Assembly (NCBI RefSeq): GCF_036588685.1
Contig: NC_086374.1
Location: forward strand, 23,366,886 to 23,430,885
From: Mytilus trossulus
Taxonomy: Eukaryota; Mollusca; Bivalvia; Mytilida; Mytilidae
DNA length: 64,000 bases
Direction: 5' to 3'
Of this stretch, positions 1 to 11,056 are shown one piece after another (the stretch's first letter is position 1; each line of letters begins with the position of its first letter). The position numbers and the translations under genes are program-made. Below the pieces are notes generated by a model. The model ran no database searches. It was not told where the DNA came from and worked only from the letters and a program-made list of their open reading frames with translations.

Positions 1-487
1 CAGTGCACATACCAATATGATGAACACTATATAAATACGTAAAACCTGCACAGTTCACTTACAAACAGGATGACCTTTATATAACACAAACCTACCCTGT
101 TCATATATAAACAGGTCAACCCCTATATAAAACCTGCCAAGTTCACTTACAAACCTCAGTTACAAACAGGATGGCCACTATATAAAACACAGAAAACCTG
201 CCCAGTTCACATACCAACAGGATGAACACTATATAAAACACAGAAAACCTTACCAGTTCACAAACCAACAGGATAAACACTATATAAAACACGGAAAACA
301 TGCCTAGTGCACATACCAACAAGATTACCATTATATAAAACACATTACCCCCCTCCCTACCAGTTCACATTCAAACTGGATTACCACTATATAAAACACA
401 TACAATCTGCCCAGTTTATGTACCAACAGGATGAGCACTACATAAAATATCTTAAAACCTGCACAGTTTACATACCAACAAGAATTA
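1..487. repeat. Minisatellite, ~51-bp unit, about 9 copies
   Basis: Degenerate tandem repeat cut by the window start. Each unit carries a CAGTTCACATACCAACAGGA-like part followed by ACTATATAAAACACA. The TATATAAAA part recurs about every 51 bp, with one longer spacing near 340-390. Short open frames on both strands here are repeat translations. Confidence 0.85.
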
Positions 488-766
488 GCACACTTGTCAA
501 ACATTTACAAAATTACAAAAGATATAACTACACATTAATTTATAGAAAGACAATTTTATTTAAGTATGAAAACTATTGATCATATCATCTTCTTTTTTTA
601 TTTAAGAACTTAGTTTTTTTTCTGTTGATATATTTCAGTTGTCATTTTACAAAGATCTGACTATATGACTGTCTTGAAAGACAAAACTATCTTCAAAGAA
701 ACATGTAGATAACTAGTACAGCAACTTGAGAATCTTGGATGCTTATATTTATTTCTTGATTCACAA

Positions 767-1423
767 CATATTTGTTATGTTCGGAGGACGTGTTTTTCAA
801 CAGACTCTCGTCATTCCAATGGGTAACAAACTGTGCCCCTCTACATGCCGACTTGTATCTTTGTTATGAGGCTAACTTCATGCACGAACTTCTTCGGAAG
901 AAAGATAAGAAGTTTAAAATATCAATTTCCTTTAACTCTACTTTCCGCTACATAGATGATGTTCTTTCACTAAATAATTCAAAATTTAGTGACTATGTGG
1001 AACGCATCTATCCCATCGAACTAGAGATAAAGGATACTACAGATACAGTTAAGTCTGCCTCATATCTTGACTTACATCTAGAAATTGACAATGAGGGTCG
1101 GTTGAAAACAAAACTTTACGACAAAAGAGATGATTTCAGCTTTCCAATTGTGAACTTTCCATTTCTAAGTAGCAACATTCCAGCAGCACCTGCATACGGG
1201 GTATATATCTCCCAATTGATACGATATTCCCGTGCTTGCATTTTCTAACATGATTTTTTTTTATAGAGGGTTGCTGCTCACAAGGAAGCTATTAAACCAA
1301 GAGTTGCAAATGGTGAAGTTAAAATTATCCCTTCGTAAATTTTACGGACGCCATCACGAGTTGGTTAACCGTTATGGAATAATCATTTCACAAATGATAT
1401 CGGATATGTTCCTAACGTCGTAA
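767..1423 (+). pseudogene. Reverse transcriptase fragment (retroelement fossil), 5' truncated and frameshifted
   Basis: This is a fragment of a retroelement reverse transcriptase. In one frame (from about 767) the sequence reads FVMFGGRVFQQT and then IPMG. The frame then shifts and continues as TNCAPLHADL, the RT block that follows PMG. The catalytic block is FRYIDDVLSLNN, so the YIDD aspartates are intact, followed by a thumb-like YLDLHLEID..GRLKTKLYDKRDDF segment. A second shift near 1240 moves into a frame with SLRKFYGRHHELVNRY. Everything upstream of the RT fingers is missing. I recognise the family as an invertebrate RT type, possibly Penelope-like, but the class is uncertain. At least two frameshifts mean it cannot encode a working enzyme. 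Confidence 0.8.
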
Positions 1424-1439
1424 CTACAACCCCCTTCCC

Positions 1440-1775
1440 TTTCATGAATGTGACCTACCGAATAAGTTAATTTACCGGATTTGTTATGAAATAAACCACA
1501 AGACGGGTGCCACATGTGGAGCAGGATCTGCCTACCCTTCCGGAGCACCTGAGATCACCCCTAGTTTTTTGGTGGTGTTCGTGTTGTTTATTTTCCAGTT
1601 TTCTATGTTGTGTCATGTGTACTATTGTTTGTCTGTTTGTCTTTTTTCATTTTTAGCCATGGCGTTGTCAGTTTATTTTGAATTTATGAGTTTGACTGTC
1701 CCTTTGGTATCTTTCTTCCCTCTTTTATGTAGATGCCTTATTTTACGAAGTTTCTGTCTGTCCTATTTCCATTAT
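1440..1775 (+). repeat. 3'-flanking module of the RT element family
   Basis: Directly follows the RT fossil. It contains GCCACATGTGGAGCAGGATC, GGAGCACCTGAGATCACCCC, and then a T-rich part with GCCATGGCGTTGTCAG and GTCCCTTTGGTATCTTT. I recognise this block as recurrent in bivalve genomes. A diverged second copy of its distal half lies at 22,196-22,330 in the same orientation. Confidence 0.7.
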
Positions 1776-3390
1776 CCTTAACCTCATTTCCATGGTATAG
1801 GTGACGACTGCTTGGTTAAATGCTTTTGTTTGTAAAGTATAATACTCACTTATTGTGAGAAGGGAACAACTACTCTTTTTTGGTCTTTTTTTTCACTTAC
1901 AAGATCTTCATGTCTGTCAGGCTCGATTTACCTGACCTCATCTCATTCATGGATCACCAGGTTTAATGCAACTTTGACCTTATTTTCATTTTTAATTGGA
2001 TAATTTTAAGTTCATGTTTTTTTCCAGTTAATTGGATACAATTCGCAAAATGTCAACTATATATTGAGTATGAAATGATTGTAGATCATTGTAAGGTGTA
2101 TATGTGTGTCTGATAGAGTTCATCTGACCTTGAACTCATGTTCAATTTTGGTTTTATTTGTCACTGCTAAGATTTCATGGTTATGTCTAAAAAATTTTCA
2201 GATTGTGTAAGAAATTGTTAAACTATATTTGGCATTTGAATAATTGCATGGTGTCCATGTTGCTGGGCAGGGTAACCGTTCATTGATAATGTTGAGTTAT
2301 AAATGCAACTCGTTCTAACATTGTTGACTCGATTGCTATTTGTGTTGTTGGAATTGCTGATCCTTTTTTTTGTTGACATTTCCCCAATCTATCATGGTTG
2401 CAACCAAAACATAAAAATCCCAAAGTGCTTGTAAGCACTGCAGGATAAAGATTTCTTTAATTCATTAGTTGGAAGAAAAATAAAGCATTGCATTGCAATC
2501 AATTAAACTACAATGGACAAAGGAAGATAACTCCAATTTTAAAGATTTCTTTTAAAATGATATCATTGATATTTTTTAAAAAGTAGTGAAAAACCTTGGA
2601 ATGTTTAGACATCAAGCTATAGTAACATAGTTTTTTTTTATCTGATTTCATGAAATCTTTACATGAAAATTGGGTAAAAACATCCTCCAAGAGCAACAAC
2701 TCCTATAAGAAGTTACCTGACAATTTCTTTTTTGTTAGACAGCTCCTTAGATCGTGTCCTGCAACTCAGTTTTGTTGATAATCTAAATGTTAATATCTAA
2801 TTTATTTTAAGTTGTTATTTGCTTTGAACTAGCTTTCAGTAACTGTACTCTTATATTGGTGTTGTGTGTCTTTTTCTTTTTATGTTGGCTGTTTTTCTGC
2901 TCTGTACTGATCTATTGAGTGGATCCATTTGTAACTGTTCCATAATTCTATTTTGTTACACCACTGTCCCAGATAGAGTGGATGGTTGAGAGCTCACAAA
3001 ATAATTATCCCTGTCCCAAGTCATGAGCCTTTAATTCAGTGGTTGTTCTTAGATCATATCTGTCATGTTTGTTTTTTAGTCGTCTCATTTGAATTGTTTC
3101 ACATTTTTCTTGTTGGTGCTTTTAATTTAAACTCTTAATAGCTTGTGGACAGTAGTCTTATTGAAAATCATATCACATCTTCATAATTTGATATAAATAG
3201 TTCACGCATATTTTTTAATTTCTGTTGAGGCTAACCCAAGTTATTTAAAGTGAATCAAATTCAGGACATATGGCCATACAGACATTAGTAAAACTAAATG
3301 CTACATCTACTTTTTTAATTGAGGCCATACAAATGTTACAGAATTCAGTTAAAATTCACATTAGCTAAAAAATTATTATAATGCATCAAG
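1776..3390. other. No gene recognised
   Basis: AT-rich sequence with no open frame longer than about 65 codons, no convincing splice-bounded exon and no repeat family I can name. Confidence 0.5.
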
Positions 3391-3573
3391 CTTCCCAAGG
3401 GTAACAATCCACTCCCCTCCATTCCACTCTTGGATGATTAAGATAGTATTTCAGAATAATGAATTTGGATGCTGTGACTTTAATCAAAAGATGGCGCAAC
3501 ATTTTTATAAAATTTGTTTGCTTAATCCACAAAAGGTGGAGGAGGGGAGTGGATTGTAACCGTTGGCTAGGGA
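3391..3573. mobile_element. Short inverted-repeat element (MITE-like), ~183 bp
   Basis: The two ends are imperfect inverted repeats of about 35-40 bp: the left end begins CTTCCCAAGGG and the right end reads CGTTGGCTAGGGAAG. They share the core ACAATCCACTCCCCTCC in inverted orientation. The middle is AT-rich and non-coding. I see no clear target-site duplication. Confidence 0.7.
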
Positions 3574-3814
3574 AGATGGTTATAATGTTACATTTAATTT
3601 TGTTCTGAAATATCTACTATTCACTATTTCACCAGTAAATTCTAATTGATTTAGAATTATCGTACGAAGTAATTTTTGTGTTTTTAAGTATTATATTGAT
3701 ATATTATTGTTGACAGAGATAAAAGGTTCAAAATCATATATATAAATTGTGTTCTATTCTTACTTGACTTCACACTAATGACTGCCACAATCTTTTGTGG
3801 AATATAAAATAGAA

Positions 3815-5147
3815 CAAGAGGCTCTCAAGAGCCTGAATCGCTCACCTTAATTTTTTTGGTTAAATCTCTCATCAATGATTATTTTTGCTTTTCAATTTTT
3901 TTAAATGTTCTTTGAATCGTCCTATTTTCTTCAAAAGCAAAAAAAATAATCATTTTCTCCTATGTTCTATTTTAACCATAGGAACTATGTTTCTTGACAT
4001 ACAAGGAAATAAAATATAAAATTTATACTAGATACTCTGAAACTCATTTAGCCTAAGTTTGGCTGAAATTGATACAGCAGTTTTAAAGGAGAATTTTTTT
4101 AAAGTAAGTCAACATGATGAACAAATTGTGAAAAAAAGTCTTTAAAGGGCAATAACTCCTTAAGGGGTCAATTGACAATTTTGGTCAAATTGACTTATTT
4201 ACTTTGCTTAACATTTTTGCTATTAACAGTTTATCTGTATCTATAATAATATTCAAGATAATAACCAAAAACTGCAAAATTTCTTTATAATCATCAATTC
4301 AGGGGCATTATACCTGAAAAAACAGTTACCCAATTTGGCTGAAAATTTCAGGACAGGTAGACCTTGACCTAATAAATACTTTAACTTCTTGTCTTATTTG
4401 CTCTAAATGCTGGAGTTTTTGAGATATAAGCCAAAACTGCATTTTACCCTGTGTTCTATTTTTAGCCATGACGGCCATGTTTTTTGACGAAATAGAAAAT
4501 AAAACACAAACTTTATTTTATACACCCTACTGATCATTCAGTTGAAGTTTGGTTGAATTTGGTTGAGTAGTTTAAGAGGAAAAGATTTTTTAAAGTTAGC
4601 AAATATGATTAACAAATTGTGAAAAATTGTCATTAAGGGGTCAATTGAAAATTTTGGTCATATTAACTTATTTGTAGATCTTACTTTGCTGATCATTTTT
4701 GCTGTTTACAGTTTATTTTTATCTATAATAATGTTCAAGATAATGACCAAAAACTGCAAAATTTCCTTAAAATTACCAATTAAGTGGCAGCAACCCAACA
4801 ATGGGTTGTTTGATTCATCTGAAAATTTCAGGGCTGATAGATCTTGACCTAATGAACATTTATACCCTGTCAGATTTGCTCTAAATGCTTTTGTTTTTGA
4901 GATATAAGCCAAAAACTGCATTTGACTCCTATGTTCTATTTTTAGCAATGGCGACCATGTTTGTTGATAGATCAAAACTTCGGATACAATTTATAAACTT
5001 GATATCCTAAGGAACATTCAGTTAAAGTTTGGAAGTATTTGGCCTAGTAGTTTCAGAGGAGTAGATTCTTGAAATAGTTTACGACAACGACAACTACAGA
5101 CGACGGACGAGGGACGACGACGGACGCCAAGTGATGCCAGGTGAGCT
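3815..5147 (-). repeat. Mussel dispersed repeat 'A' (AGCTCACCTGG family), near full length
   Basis: Runs on the minus strand from GACGGACGCCAAGTGATGCC...GGTGAGCTT near 5,147 to the terminal AGGCTCTTGAGAGCCTC hairpin near 3,815. It is built from two related sub-repeats of about 500 bp. Each holds GAAACTACT.GGCC-like, CATGG(C)TAAAAATAGAACA and GGAGTTATTGCCCTTTA-like segments. It is non-coding. Other copies lie at 5,530-6,166, 11,057-12,319 and 63,796-64,000. Confidence 0.8.
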
Positions 5148-5149
5148 TA

Positions 5150-5520
5150 AAATGCAGTCAAGGTTGTATAAACCAAGCGAGAAATACCTTAACAACTTGT
5201 AATCATTCAATACACTAAATATAGTTGACCTATTGCTTATAGTTTCTAAGAAAAAGGCTTAAACAAGAAAACTAAACATTAACCACCGAACAATGAAAAT
5301 GAGGTCAAGGTCAGATGAACCATGCCAGGCAGACACGAATAGCTTACAATCCTTCCATACAACAAATATAGTTGACCTATTGCCTTATTATTTAAGAAAA
5401 AATGACCAAACACACAAAAACTTAACCTTGAAAACGAGGTCAAGGTCAAACAAAACCTGTAAGACTAACATGTACATCATAAAATATTTCCATACACCAA
5501 CTATAGTTGATCTATTGCAT
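5150..5520 (+). repeat. Tandem repeat 'B' (~135-bp unit, GAGGTCAAGGTCA core)
   Basis: Diverged units contain CATGAAAATGAGGTCAAGGT, a 'CCAG.CAGACA.GTA' spacer, CTTACAATC.TTCCATACA and ATAGTTGACCTATTGC. Cores start at about 5,301 and 5,436. Short ORFs here are repeat translations. The same family recurs at 6,180-6,720, 10,190-10,570 and 13,210-13,830. Confidence 0.8.
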
Positions 5521-5529
5521 ATACAAATA

Positions 5530-6166
5530 GTTTGTAGATCTTACTTTACTGAACATTCTTGCTGCTAATAATTATCTCTATCTATAGTGAACCTTGCCCA
5601 GTTGTTATTTTGTAAAAAATTACAAAATTTATGAAAATTGTTAAAAAATTGACTTTAAAGGGCAATAACTCATTAAGGGGTCGGTCATGTTTACTTATTT
5701 TTATGTCTTAATTTGCTGTACATTATTTGCTGTTTACAGTTTATCTCTATCTAATAATCATATTCAAGATAAGAACCAATAGCTGCAAAATTTTCTTAAA
5801 ATTACCAATTCAGGGGCAGCAACCCAACAATGGGTTGCCTGAATGGTTTGAAAATTTCAGGGCAAATAGATCTGGACCTAATGAACAATTTTATCCTGCC
5901 AGATTTGTTTTAAAATGCTTTGGTTTCAGTCAAAAACTGCATTTTACCCTATGTTCTATTTTTAGACATGTCAACCGTCTTGATTCACAGGTGCAGTCAT
6001 CGGACCCAATTTAAAACTAGATACCTTAATAATGATTGTGGACGAGTTTGGTTAAATTTGGCCCAGTAGTTTCAAGAAAAGATTTTTGTAAAAGTTAATG
6101 ACGAAGGAAACAACAGACGACAGACAGATGAGAAAAGCTCACTTGGCCCTTCAGGCCAGGTGAGCT
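5530..6166 (-). repeat. Repeat 'A', partial copy (5' half)
   Basis: Same family as 3,815-5,147 and in the same orientation. It keeps the TTAGCTCACCTGGCC terminus (near 6,166) and about one sub-repeat. The distal end is missing where it meets tandem repeat B. Confidence 0.75.
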
Positions 6167-6179
6167 AAAAAGACCAGAA

Positions 6180-6720
6180 CTCAAAACTTAAATTTGACCA
6201 CTGAACCATAAAAATGAGGTCAAGGTCAGATGACACCTGCCAGTTGGACATGAAAACCTAACAATCATTTCGTACACCAAATATAGTAGACATATTGCAT
6301 ACAGTATAAGAAAAATAGACCATAACACAAAAACTTAACAATAACAACTGAACCATGAAAATGAGGTCAAGGTCAGATGACATCTGCCAGTTAAACATGT
6401 ACACCTTACAATCCTTCCATAAACCAAATATACTAGACCTATTGCTTTTAGTATCTGAGATATGAACTTTACCACCAAACCTTAACCTTGTTCACTGATC
6501 CATGAAATGAGGTTGAGGTCAGGTGAAAACTCTCGGACAGGCATGAGAACCTTACAAGGTACACACATACCAAATATTGTTATCCAATTACTCATAATAA
6601 GAGAGAAATTAACATTACAAAAAATTCTAACATTTTTTTCAAGTATTCATTGAACCGTGAAAATGTGTAAAGGACAATGGACATGTGACGGACATAAACT
6701 TCCTAACATAATGTATCTAT
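6180..6720 (+). repeat. Tandem repeat 'B', second array
   Basis: About four diverged units, with GAGGTCAAGGTCAGATGA cores near 6,216 and 6,363 and degenerate ones near 6,510 and 6,660. It abuts the end of the repeat A fragment, so A and B alternate along this stretch. Confidence 0.75.
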
Positions 6721-7979
6721 AAAGTATGAAGCATCCAGGTCTTCCACCTTCTAAATATTAAGATTTTTTAAGAATTTAATAAATGCCACTGCCAGATTAC
6801 TATCCCTTTGTCAGGCTTTATGTGACTTAAGTCGCAGGCTCAACAAAAACTAAAACATTTTTTACTTAGTCGTCCATAACGTTATCATAAACTAAGGTGG
6901 TGTCTCATTTTGTTGGAAGATTGAAGCAATTGTTTTGCAGCATTTCTAACAGTTCATATTTGTTTCGTTATTATGTCAACTAAAATGAGATTTAATTTTA
7001 TGTGACTATGGAGTATAATTAATGCCAATCAAACAGTTTATATATATTTGTTTCACTATTTTTTGTCCACTTAGATGGCGTTTTAATGTTGGTTGGCGAT
7101 TGGAGTATTTTTTCCCAAAAAAAGGTGTAATACCACCATTGATCTTCCCCTATTAGTCTTTGTTAAATTTGTACTTTTGAAAAGAATTGTGCATGTTTGA
7201 AAAAATTGGGCAAAATTTATTTTTGTTTCAAATAAAGAAATACTTGGCATGAGTTCAGTTTTATCATGTCCAGTACTATGAACAAAATTGCACGATACAC
7301 TTCATTGCATATGAGAAAATAACTGTCACTTGAAGGTAACCAATCAAAAAGCGTTGATTTTTACATCCCAGTTTGATCAAAATAAGGGATTTGGGCGAAA
7401 TTTGACAAAATCGGCATGATTTCAGCCAAGTTTCAGATCAGAAAACATAGAGTGCAACCTAAACCTTCAAGTTAGACATGTAAAATGTCATTACACACAT
7501 TAATGTCAAAGATCTTTTTTGTCGACGTATGCGCTCTATGTTTCCTGTCCAAATATTCAATGGAAACTTACCCATTTTCATTGTTTTTTCGTTGAAAATG
7601 AAAATGAGTACTATTTGTGACGTCATGAATAAAATGCAGGTATTTTTTCAACAATTTGCAACAAAAAGACTTATTTCTAATTTAATTACTGTATTAGCTA
7701 TTATTCATTGTTAAAATAAGCAATAAATCCCAATTTGAAATTTAGGTTAAAAAAGGGGACCATTTTATCAAACCTTCTCCTTTAACCCTCCTTTTTTTCT
7801 AATGTACAAACTTCAGTAACTATGTAACCTCAAGTTTCCAAAATAAAATTATATTGAAACACCAAATTAAAAAATAATTGTGCCTTGAAACACCCAAGAT
7901 ATTTGTTTATGACTAGGTAATTTTTTACTGCAATGAAATGTTGGATTAATTTCTTACAACTGCCAAATTAAATGGAATA
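6721..7979. other. No gene recognised
   Basis: AT-rich DNA downstream of the FEM-1-like gene. The longest frame is 61 codons and shows no conserved features. Confidence 0.5.
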
Positions 7980-7985
7980 TTTATT
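7980..7985 (-). terminator. Candidate poly(A) signal of the FEM-1-like gene
   Basis: AATAAA on the minus strand, 95 bp beyond the stop codon at 8,080. The position fits 3'-end processing, but the hexamer is common in AT-rich DNA. Confidence 0.5.
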
Positions 7986-8079
7986 TCCCACCCTTTTTCA
8001 TATACAACCAGATGTTATGTACTATAATTTAGTGGTATTACACTTCTAACATTTAATTTTTGTTTCACTGCTCCATCAA

Positions 8080-9906
8080 CTAAGTTGGTAACTCATGTTG
8101 TTTTACAATTGAAACAATTGCCTCAGGGTATTCATTCCCAACCAACAGTTTATATTCTGCTACCACTGAAGCTGCCATACACTGCAAGGGTAGTAAGTTT
8201 AAATCATACAAATCATGATTTCCCACTCGAAGCAGATCTAAAACTGTTTCTCCTTTCTTGTTTTGTGAATCAAGATGGCTGCCATGCTTCACTAACAGTC
8301 TAATCATATCTCTATCTTCATCATTCATTTCTGATCTATTTATGAAATGCATATGAGAATGAAGAGCTGTATTCCCTTCATAAGAAGTGCTATTTACATC
8401 TATATTATACTGAAACAATAACTTTATGATGTCAGTATTATCATAATTGTTCAACACGCTACATTCATCACAGAAGCTAAATTCTTGAAGCTCTAAGGCT
8501 TTATAGAGCATAGTATTACCATCTTCATCTCTAAAATCACTGTCCACTAATTTCTTTATGAACTGGTAAAAAACTATTTTGTGTTCAATGTTTTGATCTT
8601 GTAGAAAACTCATTATATAACGCATGGATGCAAAGCAGCATGCAAAGATAACGTTATCTGTGAAAGGATTGTAGGTTTCATTAAATTGAGTGTTTGACAA
8701 GATTGCTTGGTATGACTGCTCACAAACTACCATTTTATCTTCAAATGATGGTCTCCAACGGGAATTGTTCAGTAATGTCAACATGTTTGCAATACTAGTT
8801 CCACAATCGTCATATTTTAACACAGATATCCTTTCCATAGCGGCATTACAGTATGCTCTCTGTAACTCAACATGGAGACCTATTGCCATTTCATAATGGC
8901 CCTCATCAACACATTTGTTTGTTAGAGTTAACAATCCATCCAGATATTGTTCAGTATATAAAGGTAGAACCCTTTCGTAAATCAACACCGCTTGAGTCAT
9001 CATAGAAATAGAACTTGGGTTACTCTCTAAATTATTGAAGTCCTCAAGGCACATCATCTCACTCCTATAATTATAGACTGGTCTCCGTTCCCTCACATTT
9101 TCTTTTTCCAACTTATTATCAGGATCCCCATATCTCATATCTGTAGCTGCTCTCAATAAAATTAAAGATTGTTCAAACCTTGAATTGAGTGCCAATGTTG
9201 CACCATATACATCAAGTGCATTACATAGGATGTCGTTGGGAATTCCATCCCTTTCAATAAAATAACCGAATATCTCAAACTCATCAACCAATGCACAGAA
9301 GATCATTGGATGTTCATCTTGTCCAATGTATAGATTGTCAGAATCCCCAACTATCTCAATAACTTCTTCATCTTTAAATTTTATCTTTCTATTCTCACTG
9401 ACTGGTCCCCATTCTAGTTTTTGACCTTTACCAGCAATAGTGGTACAATTTATATCTGCACCATCTGACACTAACATTTTTGTTAATTCCAATGCTCTGG
9501 TATCTGTACATCTGTAGGCATAATTCAGGGGCTTGTAACCCATAGAATCGACTAGATTAGTGTCAGCACCAAATGCAAGTAAGTAGGAAACAATTTCCAC
9601 ATGTTTATTCAAAATGGCTGAATGTAAAGGAGGATGCTGGGTACCTTCACAATAATTCACATCCCAGTTACAATTATCTATAAGATATGTAACAAGTTCA
9701 AGGTCACCTTCTGTACAGGCCAAGTTCAGTAAGGAGTTTTCATCAAATGTTAATTTCATCAGTTTTTCTTTGTGGTCATCTTGACATTTTTTGAAGGCTG
9801 CTTTAAAATAAACCAGTGCATCCTTCAGCTTATACTTTTTGGTGAATACGTTTTTGATAACACTTTTCAGTGCAATGTATGCTTCCTCAGATGGGTCTCC
9901 ACTGGC
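8080..9906 (-). CDS. FEM-1-like ankyrin protein, large terminal exon
   Basis: The final exon encodes 608 residues of a modelled 750-residue protein. FEM-1 proteins are substrate receptors of CUL2-RING ubiquitin ligases. Order in the model: three ankyrin-like repeats (about 198-301, e.g. PLHSAILNKHVEIVSYLLAF); an insert; the FEM-1 helical/TPR-like region (about 372-496), with the family signature ALDVYGATLAL..RF..SL.LLRAATDMRYGDP and then QAVLIYERVLP; C-terminal ankyrins (about 602-701, GNTALHSHMHFINRS); and a tail LPLQCMAASVVAEYKLL that matches the VHL-box region of FEM-1. The acceptor TTTTCTCTTTTCCAG ends at 9,907. The frame is open to 9,906 and joins the previous exon in phase 0, so the internal ATG at 9,759 is not the start. 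FEM-1 proteins normally start with 7-9 ankyrins, so the N-terminal array looks reduced. The family call is firm; the substrate is unknown. Confidence 0.92.
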   Translation of the reverse strand, partial: ASGDPSEEAYIALKSVIKNVFTKKYKLKDALVYFKAAFKKCQDDHKEKLMKLTFDENSLLNLACTEGDLELVTYLIDNCNWDVNYCEGTQHPPLHSAILNKHVEIVSYLLAFGADTNLVDSMGYKPLNYAYRCTDTRALELTKMLVSDGADINCTTIAGKGQKLEWGPVSENRKIKFKDEEVIEIVGDSDNLYIGQDEHPMIFCALVDEFEIFGYFIERDGIPNDILCNALDVYGATLALNSRFEQSLILLRAATDMRYGDPDNKLEKENVRERRPVYNYRSEMMCLEDFNNLESNPSSISMMTQAVLIYERVLPLYTEQYLDGLLTLTNKCVDEGHYEMAIGLHVELQRAYCNAAMERISVLKYDDCGTSIANMLTLLNNSRWRPSFEDKMVVCEQSYQAILSNTQFNETYNPFTDNVIFACCFASMRYIMSFLQDQNIEHKIVFYQFIKKLVDSDFRDEDGNTMLYKALELQEFSFCDECSVLNNYDNTDIIKLLFQYNIDVNSTSYEGNTALHSHMHFINRSEMNDEDRDMIRLLVKHGSHLDSQNKKGETVLDLLRVGNHDLYDLNLLPLQCMAASVVAEYKLLVGNEYPEAIVSIVKQHELPT

Positions 9907-10094
9907 CTGGAAAAGAGAAAACTTTTAATTAAAGTTTACCACATCTGAATTATTTTCGAATATAAATCTATAAAAGTATTTCATATAAGGTTATAGCCTA
10001 AGAGAAGAAACAGCAGTGACTTTTATGTTTTCAAAGATGCAGTCAATAATTCTAATACTAAAATTTATCTTAGTTAAAAACAGCTACATTGAAG

Positions 10095-10185
10095 ACCTGT
10101 TGGTGACCATCTGCTGTTGTTTTTTCTATGGTCGGGTTGTTGTCTCTTTGACACATTCCCCACTTCCATTCTCAATTTTATGTAC
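10095..10185 (+). repeat. Fragment of dispersed repeat 'C' (3' end)
   Basis: Contains TTGGTGACCATCTGCTGTTG, CTATGGTCGGGTTGTTGTCT, CTTTGACACATTCCCC and ATTCTCAATTTTA. This is the 3' tail of a family whose longer copy lies inverted at 49,078-49,385. Confidence 0.7.
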
Positions 10186-10189
10186 ATCT

Positions 10190-10570
10190 TACAATAATTC
10201 CATACACCAAATATATACTTTAAACAATAGTTAACCTATTGCACAAAGAATTTTAGAAACAAACCTAGCCAGGAAAATTTAACATTGATCAATGAACCAT
10301 GAAAACGAGTTCAAGGTCAGATGAACCCTGCTGGACAGATATGTAATCTTATAATCATTACATGCTTTAAATATAGTTGACCTTTTGCATATAGTTTCTA
10401 AAAACAAACATAACCAGGAAAACTTGAGATTGACCAATAAACCATGAAAATGAGGTAATGGTCAGAAGACAATAACCAGACAGACATATAAATGTACACC
10501 TTACAATCATTTTGTACACCAAATAAAGTTGATATATTGCTTTTAATATAAGAAAATCAGACCATTAAAC
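10190..10570 (+). repeat. Tandem repeat 'B', third array (in FEM-1-like intron)
   Basis: Units with CATGAAAACGAGTTCAAGGT and ATGAAAATGAGGTAATGGTC cores, plus the ATAGTTGACCTTTTGC spacer. More diverged than the copies at 5-6.7 kb. Confidence 0.7.
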
Positions 10571-10599
10571 GATAAACAGCAGCTCCATGAGCATATGAT

Positions 10600-11056
10600 A
10601 TGCCCGTCGTCTTGTGTGAAAGTTTTATGCAATAATCATAAATAGTTTCTGAGAAAGTTTTAAGCAATAACCATGTATTTTTTTGTGATACAAAGGGACA
10701 TATGAACCCCCCCCCCCCCCCTGTTTTTTTTACAAAAAACTAAATATCAATAAAATAAAACTTTGAATCAAAGCCAAAAAGTATACAGATCTTTATATTA
10801 ATATAACAAAGGAGTGTGTAAAGTTTTAAGCAATAATCATAAATTATTTTTAAGATAAGGCGCGACATGTAAAAAAACAAAACTCCCCTGATTTACAAAA
10901 TACTCAATAACTAAAAAAAAAAATTTTGAATCATCACCAAAAAGTATACAGATCTTTCAATTAATATAACAAAGAAGTGAGTAAAGTTTTAAGCAATAAT
11001 CATAAATCGTTTTTGAGATACAGCACAACATGTAAAAAAAACCTCCCCCTTTTTTA
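10600..11056 (+). repeat. Tandem repeat 'D' (~160-170-bp unit), left part
   Basis: Repeated AAAGTTTTAAGCAATAATCA, GAGATA.(G)GCGCGACATG and ACCAAAAAGTATACAGATCT. It contains a 15-C run at 10,707-10,721. It is split by insertion of repeat A and resumes at 12,323. Confidence 0.8.

Noticed and set aside
1..487. CRISPR-like array of regular repeats
   Set aside because: Units are diverged along their whole length with no distinct spacer/repeat structure, and the host is eukaryotic.
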